The notes beneath the pieces were generated by a model. It worked only from the letters and a program-made list of their open reading frames with translations. It had not been told where the DNA came from and did not search any database. This document shows, in pieces, positions 47,621 through 56,012 of a DNA stretch of 64,000 bases. The DNA comes from Streptomyces hundungensis. Lineage in GTDB: Bacteria > Actinomycetota > Actinomycetes > Streptomycetales > Streptomycetaceae. Position 1 is the first letter of the stretch. The number at the start of each line of letters is the position of its first letter. The stretch lies in NCBI RefSeq assembly GCF_003627815.1, contig NZ_CP032698.1, positions 3,658,001 to 3,722,000 of the forward strand, read 5' to 3'. A program made the position numbers and the translations under genes.

Positions 47621-50590
47621 TCAGCCCGCCGACGCCGCGGCCGGGCCGCCGTCACCGCGCCAGGACGGGAACAACTCGTCGAGCAGGGCGACGGTCCGCG
47701 GCGGCAGACCGCGGGGGCCGCTGCGGGCGGTGAGCTCCGCGACCAGCGCGCGCAGGGCGTCCTCGTCCTCGGTGTCGTGGGTCGCGCGCAGCAGCTCGTT
47801 CCACAGCCGCTCGTCCGCGGGGGAGCTGGCGAGCGCGGTGCGGAGCGCCTCGATGGCCTTGCGCGGGCGCCCCTGCTCGCGGTGGTGGCCGCAGAGCGCG
47901 AGCGCCACATCGGCCACCAGGAGCGGCAGTTGGGTGTCGATGATCTCGTGGCCGAGCCAGCCGTAGCGGCCCTCGGCGCGGTCGGCGAGGAGCGGGCCGC
48001 GCACCAGGTTGAGGGCGTCGGTGAGCAGCCGCTCGCGCACCGAGGCGCGGCGGGTGCCGCGGCCCTCGGTCGCCTCGTAGTGCAGCGAACGCAGCACGTC
48101 GAGGTCGGAGACGACGGACCGGGCGAGGGTGAGCCGCCCGTTGGCGTCGGTACGCAGCCGGGGCGAGCCGTCCTCGTCGGTGCCGAGCCACTCCCGCAGC
48201 CGGCCGATCAGTGCCTCGCGGACTTCGTCGGTCACTCCGCGCGGCCACATCGCGGAGGCGAGGACCAGCGGGTGGACGCCCTCGCGGTGCAGGAGCAGCA
48301 GGGCGAGCGCCTCGTGGAGCAGCGCGCTGCGCTCGTCGTCGGGTGCTTCGAGACCGATGATCTCGTACGGTCCGACCAGTCGGGCGTAGACCGCGGGACG
48401 GCCCTGCTCGGTGATGTCCACCAGGAAGGCGTGCGGGGCCGGGGCCGGGTCGTCGCCGTCGGGGCCGGACATCGTGTCGGCGGAGGCGAAGAGGCGTACG
48501 ACCGCCTGGTGCACGGCGGCGGGCAGCAGCTGGGCGGTGAGTTCGAGGCCGAGCAGCGGAGCGGCCAGGCGGCCTTCCGCGCTGATCTCCAAGTCCCAGG
48601 CGGCGCCCAGCTGTTGGGCCGTGCCGTCGACGCCGACCAGGCAGCCGATGCCCAACTTGCCCGCGCCCGCGGTCAGTTCGGCGAGCGCGGCGGCCTCCGC
48701 CTCGGTGGGGGTGTCGGCGATCATCACCAGGTGCGGGGCCCAGCGGGTGTGCTGCGACGCGGGTCCGGTGCGACCGGTGAGGACCGAGTCGTGGCCGGCC
48801 GCGCCGAGTGCGGCCCGGCGCCGCTGGATCTCCGCGCCGAGGTCTTCGAGGAGCACCCCGACGGAGTCGAGGTGGCGCAGCCGGGTCGGGGCGAGCGCGC
48901 CCAGTTCGGCGCCGAAGCCGACGACGGTGACGGTCATGCGGTCGGACCAGCCGTTGGTGGCGAGTTCGGCGGCCACCGAGGAGAGCACCGCGGCGCGCGC
49001 CTCGCCGGGGCCGCTGAGCGAGACCAGACCGGGCGCGGCTTCGAGGTTGAGCAGCAGCCGGGCGCCGTCCAGGGTGCCGAGGCTGACCAGGCCCGGGTAG
49101 GGGGCCGCGATCTCGGCGAGGTCCCGTACCTGTGCGGGCGCGGCCGTGCGCTCCAGACGCCACAGCGTCGGGTCGCTGCCCTGCTGCCAGGGGGCGGGCG
49201 GTTGCCCGGAGGGCTGGGCCAGTTGGAGGTGCAGGTCGGTGGCGGTGAACCAGGCCGCGTACACGACGGGCAGCGGCCGGTTCGCGGCGTCGAGCTCGGC
49301 GGACAGACCGCGCAGCGCCTTGTCGAGGAAGCGCACGGCCTCGGGGTCGGCGCCGACCAGGAGCGCGTCGTGGACGTCGGCGTCGGCGCCGCTGGGCACC
49401 GGCGGCTCCATGCCGCGACGCCCGGCGACCGCGGTCATCGCGGACTGCCACAGCGCCATCCTGCGGCGGCGGCCGAGCGCGCCGAGCACGCCCGCGGCGA
49501 GCAGCGGCGCCCCGATGAGCGCCTCGGAGAGCCCGAACCCGCTCTCGGACGACGACGAGGTGGCGGTCCCGGACGCGGCGCCCCGCGGTGTCTGCTGCGG
49601 GGCCGGCGTCTGGACGGGCGGAGCCTGCTGCTGCGGCCCGGAGCCGCCGGCGGCGTCCGCGCCGGGCCGCGCCCCCACGCCCTGCTGGGCCGGCTGGGCG
49701 TGGTCGCCGGACTTGGCGTACTCGGCGATCTGCCGCTTGAGCCCCTTCGGGGCCTCGACCACCGGTGCGGGCATCTCGACGAGGTCCCCGCCGTGGGCGT
49801 CGGCCGGCATCTCCATGATCCAGCCGGGCCGGATCAGGCTGGCCTCGGACAGCTTGGAGCCGTCGGGCTGCACCCGGTCCTTGTTGAGCTGGTAGATCTC
49901 GTGGTAGCGGCGCCCGTCCCCGAGGTGGCGTTCGGCGACCTCCCACAGCGAGTCGTGGTGACGGCCCTCGGGCGGCTGGATCCGGTAGAACTTGGTGGCC
50001 CCCGCCTCCGTACCGCCCTGCTCCTCAAGGGCGTGGTGCGCCTGCGCCGCCGCCTGCTTCTGCATCGCCTCGGCGACGGTCTCGGCCTGCTGTTGGCCCG
50101 GCAGTTGCTGGGCCGCGGCGACGGTCGGCCGCGCGGTGTTCTCGACGTGCTGCCCGCCGGTCAGACCCGGGGTGAAGCTCGCGGCGGTGGCGGTGACGAG
50201 CAGCACCGCCGCGATCAGCTGCCGCGCCAGCAACTGACTCGGCCCCGCGCCCGGCACCCGCGAGGGCAGCCCGACACCGGACACCGCGGCCTTGACCTCG
50301 ACCAGCACACACGCGGTGAACTGCGCCCACGCCAGCCACACCACCAGCGTGAGGATCCGCACGAAGGCCTGCGCGGATATCTGCTGCTGCACCATGTCGA
50401 GCGAGGGCATTCGGTGCGGCAGCGGCCACCCCACGCTCATCGCGAGCGCCGCGGGCACCCCCACGACGAGCCCGAGCAGCGCGACGAACGCGAAGAACGC
50501 CTTGGCGAAGTCGCCGGCCGTACGACGACGCGGCAACGGCTGCGGCGTCCGATTCGCCGGACCCGCCGGGCGGGAGGGGGTGCGTGCCAT
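47621..50590 (-). CDS. large membrane protein with LysM and C-terminal BTAD domains
   Basis: A 989-residue protein. Three hydrophobic segments lie in the first 145 residues (about 29-50, 77-98, 122-143). A LysM-like domain is at about 205-265 (DSLWEVAERHLGDGRRYHEIYQ, then IRPGWIMEMP). A Pro/Gln-rich linker follows, then a fourth membrane segment near 365-385. The large C-terminal part ends in a bacterial transcriptional activator (BTAD) TPR-like domain from about residue 850 (LDVLRSLHYEATE, then REQGRPRKAIEALRTAL). No DNA-binding helix-turn-helix could be pointed to with certainty, although a winged-helix-like region near LREWLGTDEDGSPRL precedes BTAD. It is a recurrent neighbour of Tad loci in Streptomyces. 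Its role, perhaps sensing or scaffolding, is unknown. Confidence 0.8.
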   Translation of the reverse strand: MARTPSRPAGPANRTPQPLPRRRTAGDFAKAFFAFVALLGLVVGVPAALAMSVGWPLPHRMPSLDMVQQQISAQAFVRILTLVVWLAWAQFTACVLVEVKAAVSGVGLPSRVPGAGPSQLLARQLIAAVLLVTATAASFTPGLTGGQHVENTARPTVAAAQQLPGQQQAETVAEAMQKQAAAQAHHALEEQGGTEAGATKFYRIQPPEGRHHDSLWEVAERHLGDGRRYHEIYQLNKDRVQPDGSKLSEASLIRPGWIMEMPADAHGGDLVEMPAPVVEAPKGLKRQIAEYAKSGDHAQPAQQGVGARPGADAAGGSGPQQQAPPVQTPAPQQTPRGAASGTATSSSSESGFGLSEALIGAPLLAAGVLGALGRRRRMALWQSAMTAVAGRRGMEPPVPSGADADVHDALLVGADPEAVRFLDKALRGLSAELDAANRPLPVVYAAWFTATDLHLQLAQPSGQPPAPWQQGSDPTLWRLERTAAPAQVRDLAEIAAPYPGLVSLGTLDGARLLLNLEAAPGLVSLSGPGEARAAVLSSVAAELATNGWSDRMTVTVVGFGAELGALAPTRLRHLDSVGVLLEDLGAEIQRRRAALGAAGHDSVLTGRTGPASQHTRWAPHLVMIADTPTEAEAAALAELTAGAGKLGIGCLVGVDGTAQQLGAAWDLEISAEGRLAAPLLGLELTAQLLPAAVHQAVVRLFASADTMSGPDGDDPAPAPHAFLVDITEQGRPAVYARLVGPYEIIGLEAPDDERSALLHEALALLLLHREGVHPLVLASAMWPRGVTDEVREALIGRLREWLGTDEDGSPRLRTDANGRLTLARSVVSDLDVLRSLHYEATEGRGTRRASVRERLLTDALNLVRGPLLADRAEGRYGWLGHEIIDTQLPLLVADVALALCGHHREQGRPRKAIEALRTALASSPADERLWNELLRATHDTEDEDALRALVAELTARSGPRGLPPRTVALLDELFPSWRGDGGPAAASAG

Positions 50591-50641
50591 GGGGTGGGTT
50601 CCTGGGGTCGATGCGGCGGGGCCGGGGCCGGGGGCTGGGGG

Positions 50642-50660
50642 TGGGGGCGGGCGGCCCCCA
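50642..50660 (-). terminator. possible hairpin between the secreted-protein gene and the LysM/BTAD gene
   Basis: TGGGGGC (50642-50648) and GCCCCCA (50654-50660) form a 7-bp G+C stem with a 5-nt loop, 16 nt past the minus-strand stop at 50676. Confidence 0.45.
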
Positions 50661-50675
50661 ACTCCCCTTTTCCGG

Positions 50676-51710
50676 CTAGCGGTTGATGGACTGGATTTCT
50701 TGGACGGTTACGTTCTGGGGCGGCGTGGTGAAGATGCTGTCCGGGAGCGGCCCGTGCTCACCGTTCGTCGCAGACCAGCTGACGTGCCACGTGATGCTCG
50801 CCTTGAACGAGTACGACCCGGCACGTCCGTACGTCACACCGCAGGGCGGGGTCTGTCCGGCCTTGCCTGCCGCGTAGGGCTCGCCGATGCTGCCGTCGGC
50901 GTTGATCGGGCAGTTGCCGGACGCCGGGAAGACGGTGGCGTCGGGCGAGCCGGACTCGATGTGCAGCGCGACCGGCGTGGCGACGGCGGTCGAGGTGATG
51001 CCCGCCAGCGAAGCGCTCACCTTCTTCTCGGTGAACTGCTTCCCAGGCGCCCAGATCCACGTCGGCAGGTTCACCGTGGACGTGCCGCTCGGGGCCATCG
51101 ACACCTGGGTCGACGGCAGCGCGATGGAGTCCGACGCGTACTCACCGAGGATCCTGGCGTTGACGGCCATCGGAACGTCCGGCGTCTTGCCGTTCTCCAC
51201 CCAGAACGGGAACTTGTCGCACTTCGAGGCCTCGGGGTCGTCCTTGCGGTTGGGATTCACCACCGCGGCCCAGAACATCCCCTTGCCTTCTTGGTCGAGG
51301 TTGTAGTCCTTGTAGCCGCCCTTGGCGGGGTCGCCCGTCTTGTACTGCGAGTCGAAGACGTCCCCGATGAAGTCACCGATGCCGAAGAACTTGATGGTGC
51401 GCCACTTTCCGATCATGGCCTCCATCTCCTTCGGCGAGTAGGTCGGCTCGTACCAGCAGGCGGGCGGGGTCCAGGAGCTGTCGCTCGACGTCAGCTCACC
51501 CGCCGTCTTCGCGCTCCCCGACTTCGTGTCCCCGGACACCTGGGCCTTGGAGACACCGACGGTCACGTTGCCCGCGGAGTTCTGGGCGCTGGCGTCACCC
51601 CGGCTGTGTGAAGACCCGTTGTCTTTGCTCGCCCAAGCCGGTGCGGCCTGAGAAGCGACGATGGCCGCGGCGAGCAGCGTCGCTGCCACCGCCCTGTTTC
51701 CACGTATCAC
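50676..51710 (-). CDS. secreted protein of unknown function in the Tad locus
   Basis: A 344-residue exported protein with a signal peptide ending PAWASKD (about residue 27). The mature part has beta-rich segments and four or more cysteines (TPPACWYEP, KCDKFPF, SGNCPIN, TPPCGVTYG), suggesting disulfides outside the cell. It was placed at the GTG 51710 because this start gives a clean signal peptide and overlaps the upstream lipoprotein stop in a GTGA; a longer start at 51761 adds a non-signal stretch. I do not recognise a family. Its position suggests a surface part of the pilus system. Confidence 0.75.
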   Translation of the reverse strand: MIRGNRAVAATLLAAAIVASQAAPAWASKDNGSSHSRGDASAQNSAGNVTVGVSKAQVSGDTKSGSAKTAGELTSSDSSWTPPACWYEPTYSPKEMEAMIGKWRTIKFFGIGDFIGDVFDSQYKTGDPAKGGYKDYNLDQEGKGMFWAAVVNPNRKDDPEASKCDKFPFWVENGKTPDVPMAVNARILGEYASDSIALPSTQVSMAPSGTSTVNLPTWIWAPGKQFTEKKVSASLAGITSTAVATPVALHIESGSPDATVFPASGNCPINADGSIGEPYAAGKAGQTPPCGVTYGRAGSYSFKASITWHVSWSATNGEHGPLPDSIFTTPPQNVTVQEIQSINR

Positions 51711-52372
51711 GGCTGGCACTTCTGGTCTCCTCGCACCGAACTCACCATGGTGGTCTGCCACACGCCCTGAGCGTTCTTGCGCAACCGGGACACGTACGAG
51801 ACGTACGAGTTCTTGTCGGGCGGAGTGACGTTGACTTTGCCCGTCTTCCGGTCCTTGGTGAAGCCCTTGGTTTCGTCACCGCAGTAGGTAAGTTGAGCGG
51901 ACCCGTCCTTGTCGACGGTGACCTCGCGGTTGAAGAGGCGTGTCGTCCCTGTCACCGTGGTGCCGTCCTTCACGAAACCGGCGATCCACTGGGTGTCGAT
52001 GATGAGGGCCTTGCCCACCGAATAGAACGCCACGCTCTTGGACTTCGGGTCCTGCTTGTCGATCGCTTCCTCGATGGCCTTCTGGTACTCCGCGTTGTCG
52101 GCGAGGATCGCGTCCTTGACCGGGTCCCCGGTCTTCTCCGGGTCAAAGGTCAGCACGTCCCCCGCGGGGAGGACCACCTTCGGCCGGTTCGCCGCGTCGG
52201 GGGTGCTGGACGCCGAAGCCGACGGCGAGGCGGAGGCCGACGCCCCCGTGTCCGCGCCCGCGATCTTCTTGGAGTCGTCGCCCCCCTTCGAACCCCCACC
52301 GCACCCGGTGAGCAGAAGCGCGCCCGCGGCCGCCAGGGCAGCCGCGGCCGTCGTGGCCTTGTGGTTACGCAT
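51707..52372 (-). CDS. lipoprotein, paralogue A of a tandem pair in the Tad locus
   Basis: A 221-residue lipoprotein. The signal ends LLLTGC (lipobox, Cys near 24), followed by a Ser/Ala/Asp-rich linker to about 60 and a folded domain (LTFDPEKTGDPVKDAILADN, TYCGDETKGFTKDRKTGKVN, SSVRGDQKC). It is clearly a duplicate of the next gene upstream (52463-53140). ATG 52372 with GGAGG is preferred over a longer frame. It overlaps the secreted-protein gene by 4 nt. Function unknown; I infer a cell-surface role linked to the Tad pilus. Confidence 0.82.
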   Translation of the reverse strand: MRNHKATTAAAALAAAGALLLTGCGGGSKGGDDSKKIAGADTGASASASPSASASSTPDAANRPKVVLPAGDVLTFDPEKTGDPVKDAILADNAEYQKAIEEAIDKQDPKSKSVAFYSVGKALIIDTQWIAGFVKDGTTVTGTTRLFNREVTVDKDGSAQLTYCGDETKGFTKDRKTGKVNVTPPDKNSYVSYVSRLRKNAQGVWQTTMVSSVRGDQKCQP

Positions 52373-52462
52373 CGGGGGTCCTACCTCCGTGAGAGAAAAG
52401 GTGATCTGTCTCGCGCCACCCCGGTCTGAGCGTGCCGAGCGGACACGTGCCCGCACGATTCT

Positions 52463-53140
52463 TCATCGCTGACACTTCTTGTCCCCCCGTACCGAAGAGA
52501 GCTTTGTGGCCTGCCATACGCCCTTGTCGTTCTTGCGCAGCACCAGGGCGTACGAGATGTACGAATCGCCGTTGGCAGGTGTGACGTTGACCTTGCCCGT
52601 CTTCCGGTCCTTGGTGAACCCCTTCGTCTCGTCCCCGCAGTACATGAGCGTCGCCGCGCCGTCCTGCCGGATGGAGACCTGCCGATCGAGGTAGCGGATC
52701 GTCCCGGTGATGGAGACGCCCTGTTTGGTGACCGCGGCAATCCACTGCATGGCTCCCACCAAGGCATCGTCCTTGGCGTAGAACGCAACCTTCGGCGCCT
52801 TGGCGTCCTGGCCGGCAATCGCCTCGTCGACAGCGCGTACGTACTCCGCGTTGTCCCTCAGTACCGCGTCCTTAACGGGGTCGCCGGTCGTCTCCGGGTC
52901 GAAGGCCAGCGTCTCCCCCTCGGGCAGCGTCACCTTCGGCCGGTTCTCGGCGACGGCGGGCGCCGACGCGGTCGCGGACGGCGCGGCGGGGGAAGGGGAC
53001 GCGCTGGGCGAGGCGGCGCTCTTGTCGGAGACGTCCCCCTTCGAACCTCCACCGCACCCGGTGAGCAGCAGCGCACCCGCGAGCGCCAGGGCGGTCGAAG
53101 CGGTGGTGGCCTTCGTGAGGCGGCGGGTGGGGTGCAGCAT
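52463..53140 (-). CDS. lipoprotein, paralogue B of a tandem pair in the Tad locus
   Basis: A 225-residue lipoprotein with lipobox LLLTGC (about Cys29) and the same domain as its downstream copy; the block GDETKGFTKDRKTGKVNVTP is identical in both. A GTG at 53194 would add 18 residues, but the ATG at 53140 gives the proper lipoprotein signal. Both copies keep two cysteines in the mature domain (the Cys in YCGDETKGF and the near-terminal KKC/QKC), which may form a disulfide. It starts 55 nt after the TadG-like gene ends. Confidence 0.82.
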   Translation of the reverse strand: MLHPTRRLTKATTASTALALAGALLLTGCGGGSKGDVSDKSAASPSASPSPAAPSATASAPAVAENRPKVTLPEGETLAFDPETTGDPVKDAVLRDNAEYVRAVDEAIAGQDAKAPKVAFYAKDDALVGAMQWIAAVTKQGVSITGTIRYLDRQVSIRQDGAATLMYCGDETKGFTKDRKTGKVNVTPANGDSYISYALVLRKNDKGVWQATKLSSVRGDKKCQR

Positions 53141-53195
53141 CTGCGACTCTTCGTTGTCGGGAAGCAGGGCGCGGGCCCGGCGCGAGGAGGTCACC

Positions 53196-53696
53196 TCAGC
53201 CCACCTCGTTCTTCGCCACGGACCGGCCGTGCACCACGACCTCGCCGCCGTAGAAGAACCCGGTGAACACGGGCTTGTACGTCAACTGGATCTCGACTTC
53301 CACCTGTTGGGCGCTGCCGCCCACGCAGTGGGACGCCGCGATGTCCGGGCCGGAGAGGCCGGACGCGCGGGCGAAGGCCTTCACGCGGGTGCCGCAGTTC
53401 TCGTAGCGGATGGGGGCGCCCGCGCCGGAGCCGTCGTACAGGGCTTCCTTGTCGATGTCCTGCGCCGCGTAGCGCGCGGCCTGTTCGGCGATGTCCGCGG
53501 CGCGCTCCCGCTTGGAGATGGAGAGGCCGCCGTCGATGACGAACGCGGCGAGGCCGAGGAAGAGGAAGGCGAAGACGATGACCGCGGCCGCCCCCGACCC
53601 CCGGTCGTCGAGACGCGCGCGCCGGTCCCGGATCCAGGCGTACGGGGTCCGAGGTCCGGCCGCCCTGGGCCCGGCGGTGTTCCGCGGCGCGCTCAT
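53196..53696 (-). CDS. TadG/TadE-like pilus assembly protein
   Basis: A 166-residue single-pass protein: an Arg-rich N-terminal tail, then RGSGAAAVIVFAFLFLGLA (membrane, about 32-54), then an exported domain with two Cys (ENCGTRVKAF and ASHCVGG). It has the gene position and shape of a TadE/TadG minor pilin. However, the residue that should be Glu+5 after the Gly is Ala, so cleavage by the prepilin peptidase is doubtful. The ATG at 53696 overlaps the upstream gene by 4 nt. Confidence 0.8.
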   Translation of the reverse strand: MSAPRNTAGPRAAGPRTPYAWIRDRRARLDDRGSGAAAVIVFAFLFLGLAAFVIDGGLSISKRERAADIAEQAARYAAQDIDKEALYDGSGAGAPIRYENCGTRVKAFARASGLSGPDIAASHCVGGSAQQVEVEIQLTYKPVFTGFFYGGEVVVHGRSVAKNEVG

Positions 53697-54316
53697 GCGG
53701 TCTTCCTCTTGAACGGGTCGAGCGGGGAGGTCGAGGTGCCGGTCAGGGTCGTGGGGATGTCGAGGCCGAGCATCGACAGGCCCCGGATGCGGCAGCTGAC
53801 CTCCACCGTGAAGAACTCCGCGTCGGTCCAGCCCGCGCTGGTCTGACGCACGCTGACCGGGCCGGAGCAGACGTCCGCGAGGTCGGCCTCCGCCGCCGTC
53901 TTGGCTTCGGAGAGCGCGGTGCCGAGGTCCTTCTGGATGGAGCCGGCCCGTGCCGCGTCCCGCGCCGCGGAGTCCACCGCGCCGCGCCCGTCGACGAGTT
54001 GGCCGAACGCCACCAGGACCAGGATGAACAGGATCATCACCGGGGCGAGGATGACCACCTCGATGGTGGAAAGACCCCGGTCGGCGACGGCCGAGCGGCG
54101 GTGCGACAGGGCGGCCGACCGGCGGCGAACCGCAGCGACCGACCGGCCGCGCAGCACGGCGGCCGAGCGGAGGCATACAGCGCCGCCCGAGCGGAGGCGT
54201 ACCGCGGCCGCCGAGCGTCGGCGTACGGCGGCGGCCGAGCGGCTGCGCACCGCCTCCGCGAGGCCGCCCGCGACAGCGCCGCCCGAGCGGAGGGCGCGTA
54301 CTGCCCGCGCGCGCAT
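53693..54316 (-). CDS. TadE-like minor pilin with arginine-rich repeat leader
   Basis: A 207-residue protein. The class III signal is unusual: the cleavage-site Gly81 before LSTIEVVILAPV (Glu86 = +5) is preceded by about 80 residues containing some 20 arginines, built on an 8-residue repeat (RS at 10-11, 26-27, 34-35, 42-43, 50-51, 58-59, 66-67, 74-75). The mature part (82-207) is an ordinary TadE: one membrane helix and an exported domain with two cysteines. Normal leaders are 10-30 residues. The ATG 54316 shares one base with the upstream TadE stop, which supports this start. Confidence 0.8.
   Translation of the reverse strand: MRARAVRALRSGGAVAGGLAEAVRSRSAAAVRRRSAAAVRLRSGGAVCLRSAAVLRGRSVAAVRRRSAALSHRRSAVADRGLSTIEVVILAPVMILFILVLVAFGQLVDGRGAVDSAARDAARAGSIQKDLGTALSEAKTAAEADLADVCSGPVSVRQTSAGWTDAEFFTVEVSCRIRGLSMLGLDIPTTLTGTSTSPLDPFKRKTA
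54092..54295. repeat. coding tandem repeat, 24-nt period
   Basis: These 204 bases encode residues 8-75 of the TadE-like protein as about eight degenerate copies of a 24-nt unit; the coded octad is xxRSAAAV or xxRSGGAV. RS recurs every eight residues from 10 to 75, with one skipped position (18-19). The unit is G+C-rich and probably grows and shrinks by slippage. Confidence 0.75.
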
Positions 54317-54765
54317 CAGTTCCCCCCCTCGCGTACGAATCGTTCGACCGGCCCCTGCGAGCGCGCGTGCACCGTCAGGTGCAGGCCGGGGAAGACCGTC
54401 GGCACCTTGGCCGTGATCTCCACGCCCACCGTGTTCGCCTTGGGCTCCACGGTCTGGACGTCGGGGGCGAGCACGAGCTTCGGGCCGAGCTGCGCGATGT
54501 AGCTGGAGGCCTGGTCGCGGGCCTCGCCGCGCCAGGCGCCGGGCTGTTCGTCGGCCATGGCCCGCGCCTTGCGGGCCCCGGCCTGGGCCGCGGCCTGCGC
54601 GACGTGGTCCGCGAAGAAGTACAGACCGAACTGCACGGTCGCGAAGATCATGAAGAACAGCACCGGGGTCAGCAGTACGAACTCGATCGCGGTCATGCCG
54701 GAGTCGCCGCGGGCGGAGGCTGCCTCCACCCGGCGGCGTACAAGAGCCCGGAGTCCGTCGCGCAA
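54316..54765 (-). CDS. TadE-like minor pilin
   Basis: A 149-residue protein with a class III signal: Gly23 before MTAIEFVLLTPV (Glu28 = +5), one membrane helix (about 27-47) and an exported C-terminal domain. This is the usual TadE form. It is cut by the A24 peptidase and thought to prime or cap Flp pili. The gene lies 15 nt after the Flp pilin gene and shares one base with the next gene. Confidence 0.88.
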   Translation of the reverse strand: MRDGLRALVRRRVEAASARGDSGMTAIEFVLLTPVLFFMIFATVQFGLYFFADHVAQAAAQAGARKARAMADEQPGAWRGEARDQASSYIAQLGPKLVLAPDVQTVEPKANTVGVEITAKVPTVFPGLHLTVHARSQGPVERFVREGGN

Positions 54766-54780
54766 GGTAGTGGTCCCGCC

Positions 54781-55035
54781 TCAGCAGGTCTTGTCGGCGC
54801 TCGCGCCCTCGATGCACTTGCCGACCTTGTCGGCGCCGCCCTTGAGGGCCGAGTTGATGACCGCGGCGACCACGCCGACGATCGCCACGACGACGGCGGA
54901 GATGATGACCCACTCGACCGCGGACGCGCCCCGGTCGAGCTCGCCGGAGCGGGCGCGCTGGACGCGGCCGCGCAGGAAGGTGACGAGGAAGTCGACGGCC
55001 GGGTGGCTGACCTTGGGGAACTGGGGGCGGTTCAT
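54781..55035 (-). CDS. Flp/Fap-type major pilin
   Basis: An 84-residue protein. After a 36-residue cytoplasmic leader comes the class III site, Gly36 before ASAVEWVIIS (Glu41 = +5), then a hydrophobic helix (about 43-62) and a short tail with two cysteines (GKCIEGASADKTC), which may close a disulfide loop at the tip of each subunit. It polymerises into the Tad/Flp pilus. The two cysteines are not usual for Flp. It has a good ribosome site. Confidence 0.88.
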   Translation of the reverse strand: MNRPQFPKVSHPAVDFLVTFLRGRVQRARSGELDRGASAVEWVIISAVVVAIVGVVAAVINSALKGGADKVGKCIEGASADKTC

Positions 55036-55085
55036 GGTGGTTGGTTTCCTCTCGACAGAAGTGGGGGGGCGCGTTCCGGCCTGGC

Positions 55086-56012
55086 TCAGACCTGGAAGAC
55101 GCGCATCGCGGCGGGAAAGATCAGGAAGACCAGGAAGCCCGCACAGAGCAGCAGTTGGGCGACGAGCATCGACTGGGACTTCTCACCGGCCGCTCCCTCG
55201 ATCTCGGCCATCTCCCGGTGCCGCATCGTTTCGGCGCGGGACGCCAGGGACTCGCGTACCTTCGCGCCGTCGTCCGCGACCAGGGCGAGCGAGGAGGACA
55301 GGTCCTTCAGCTCCTCGACGCCGAGTTCCTCGCCGAGCCGGCCGAGCGCGAGCCACTGGCTGGTGCCGGTGATCCGGGCGTCCGCGAGGGTGTTGCGCAG
55401 CCGGCGCAGCGCCCAGCCGTCGCTGACCTCGGCGGCGGCCATCAGCGCCTCGGGCAGTCCGCGCCCGCCGGCCAGGTTCATGGCCACCAGGTCGAGGTAG
55501 GCCCCGATGACGCGGCGCAGGTCACGCCGCTTGTCGGCGGCGTCCCTGCGCACTTCCAGGTCGGGCAGGAAGAAGAAGATCGCCCCGCACATCAGCGCCA
55601 GCCAGACGGGGATGATCGGGCTGCTGCCGAAGCCGAGCGTCGCGACGATGACGAAGAGCAGCGGGCCGAAGACGAGGCCCGCGACACCGAGCAGCACCTT
55701 GGTCGCCAGGAAGCGTTCCCAGCCGCGTTCGAGCACGGCGAGGTCGGCGCGGATGGAGCGCTGCTCCCAGCCCTGCCTCAGGTACAGCTCGGCGACCCGC
55801 GCCCCGACCCCGGAGCGCAGTCCCGAGAGCCGGCCGGTGCCGTGGTCCTCGGGCCGCGGGGTGTAGACGCTGCCGGACGAGCGCATCGCGTCGATCCGCG
55901 CGATCTGCGAGACCGCCGAACGCTTCGTCCGGGTCAGCGCCCTGATCAGGACGTAGATGCCGAGGCCGAGGACCGCGCCGATCAGCACCGGTCCCGTGAT
56001 GATGTCGCTCAC
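55086..56012 (-). CDS. tadC: Tad pilus platform protein TadC
   Basis: A 308-residue type II secretion F-domain protein: an N-terminal helix, two middle helices (about 105-150), an F domain (YLDLVAMNLAGGRGLPEAL, then SLALVADDGAKVRESLASRAE) and a last helix (about 278-300). With TadB it forms the inner-membrane platform. The GTG at 56012 overlaps the tadB stop by 4 nt; longer frames read across tadB. Confidence 0.88.
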   Translation of the reverse strand: MSDIITGPVLIGAVLGLGIYVLIRALTRTKRSAVSQIARIDAMRSSGSVYTPRPEDHGTGRLSGLRSGVGARVAELYLRQGWEQRSIRADLAVLERGWERFLATKVLLGVAGLVFGPLLFVIVATLGFGSSPIIPVWLALMCGAIFFFLPDLEVRRDAADKRRDLRRVIGAYLDLVAMNLAGGRGLPEALMAAAEVSDGWALRRLRNTLADARITGTSQWLALGRLGEELGVEELKDLSSSLALVADDGAKVRESLASRAETMRHREMAEIEGAAGEKSQSMLVAQLLLCAGFLVFLIFPAAMRVFQV

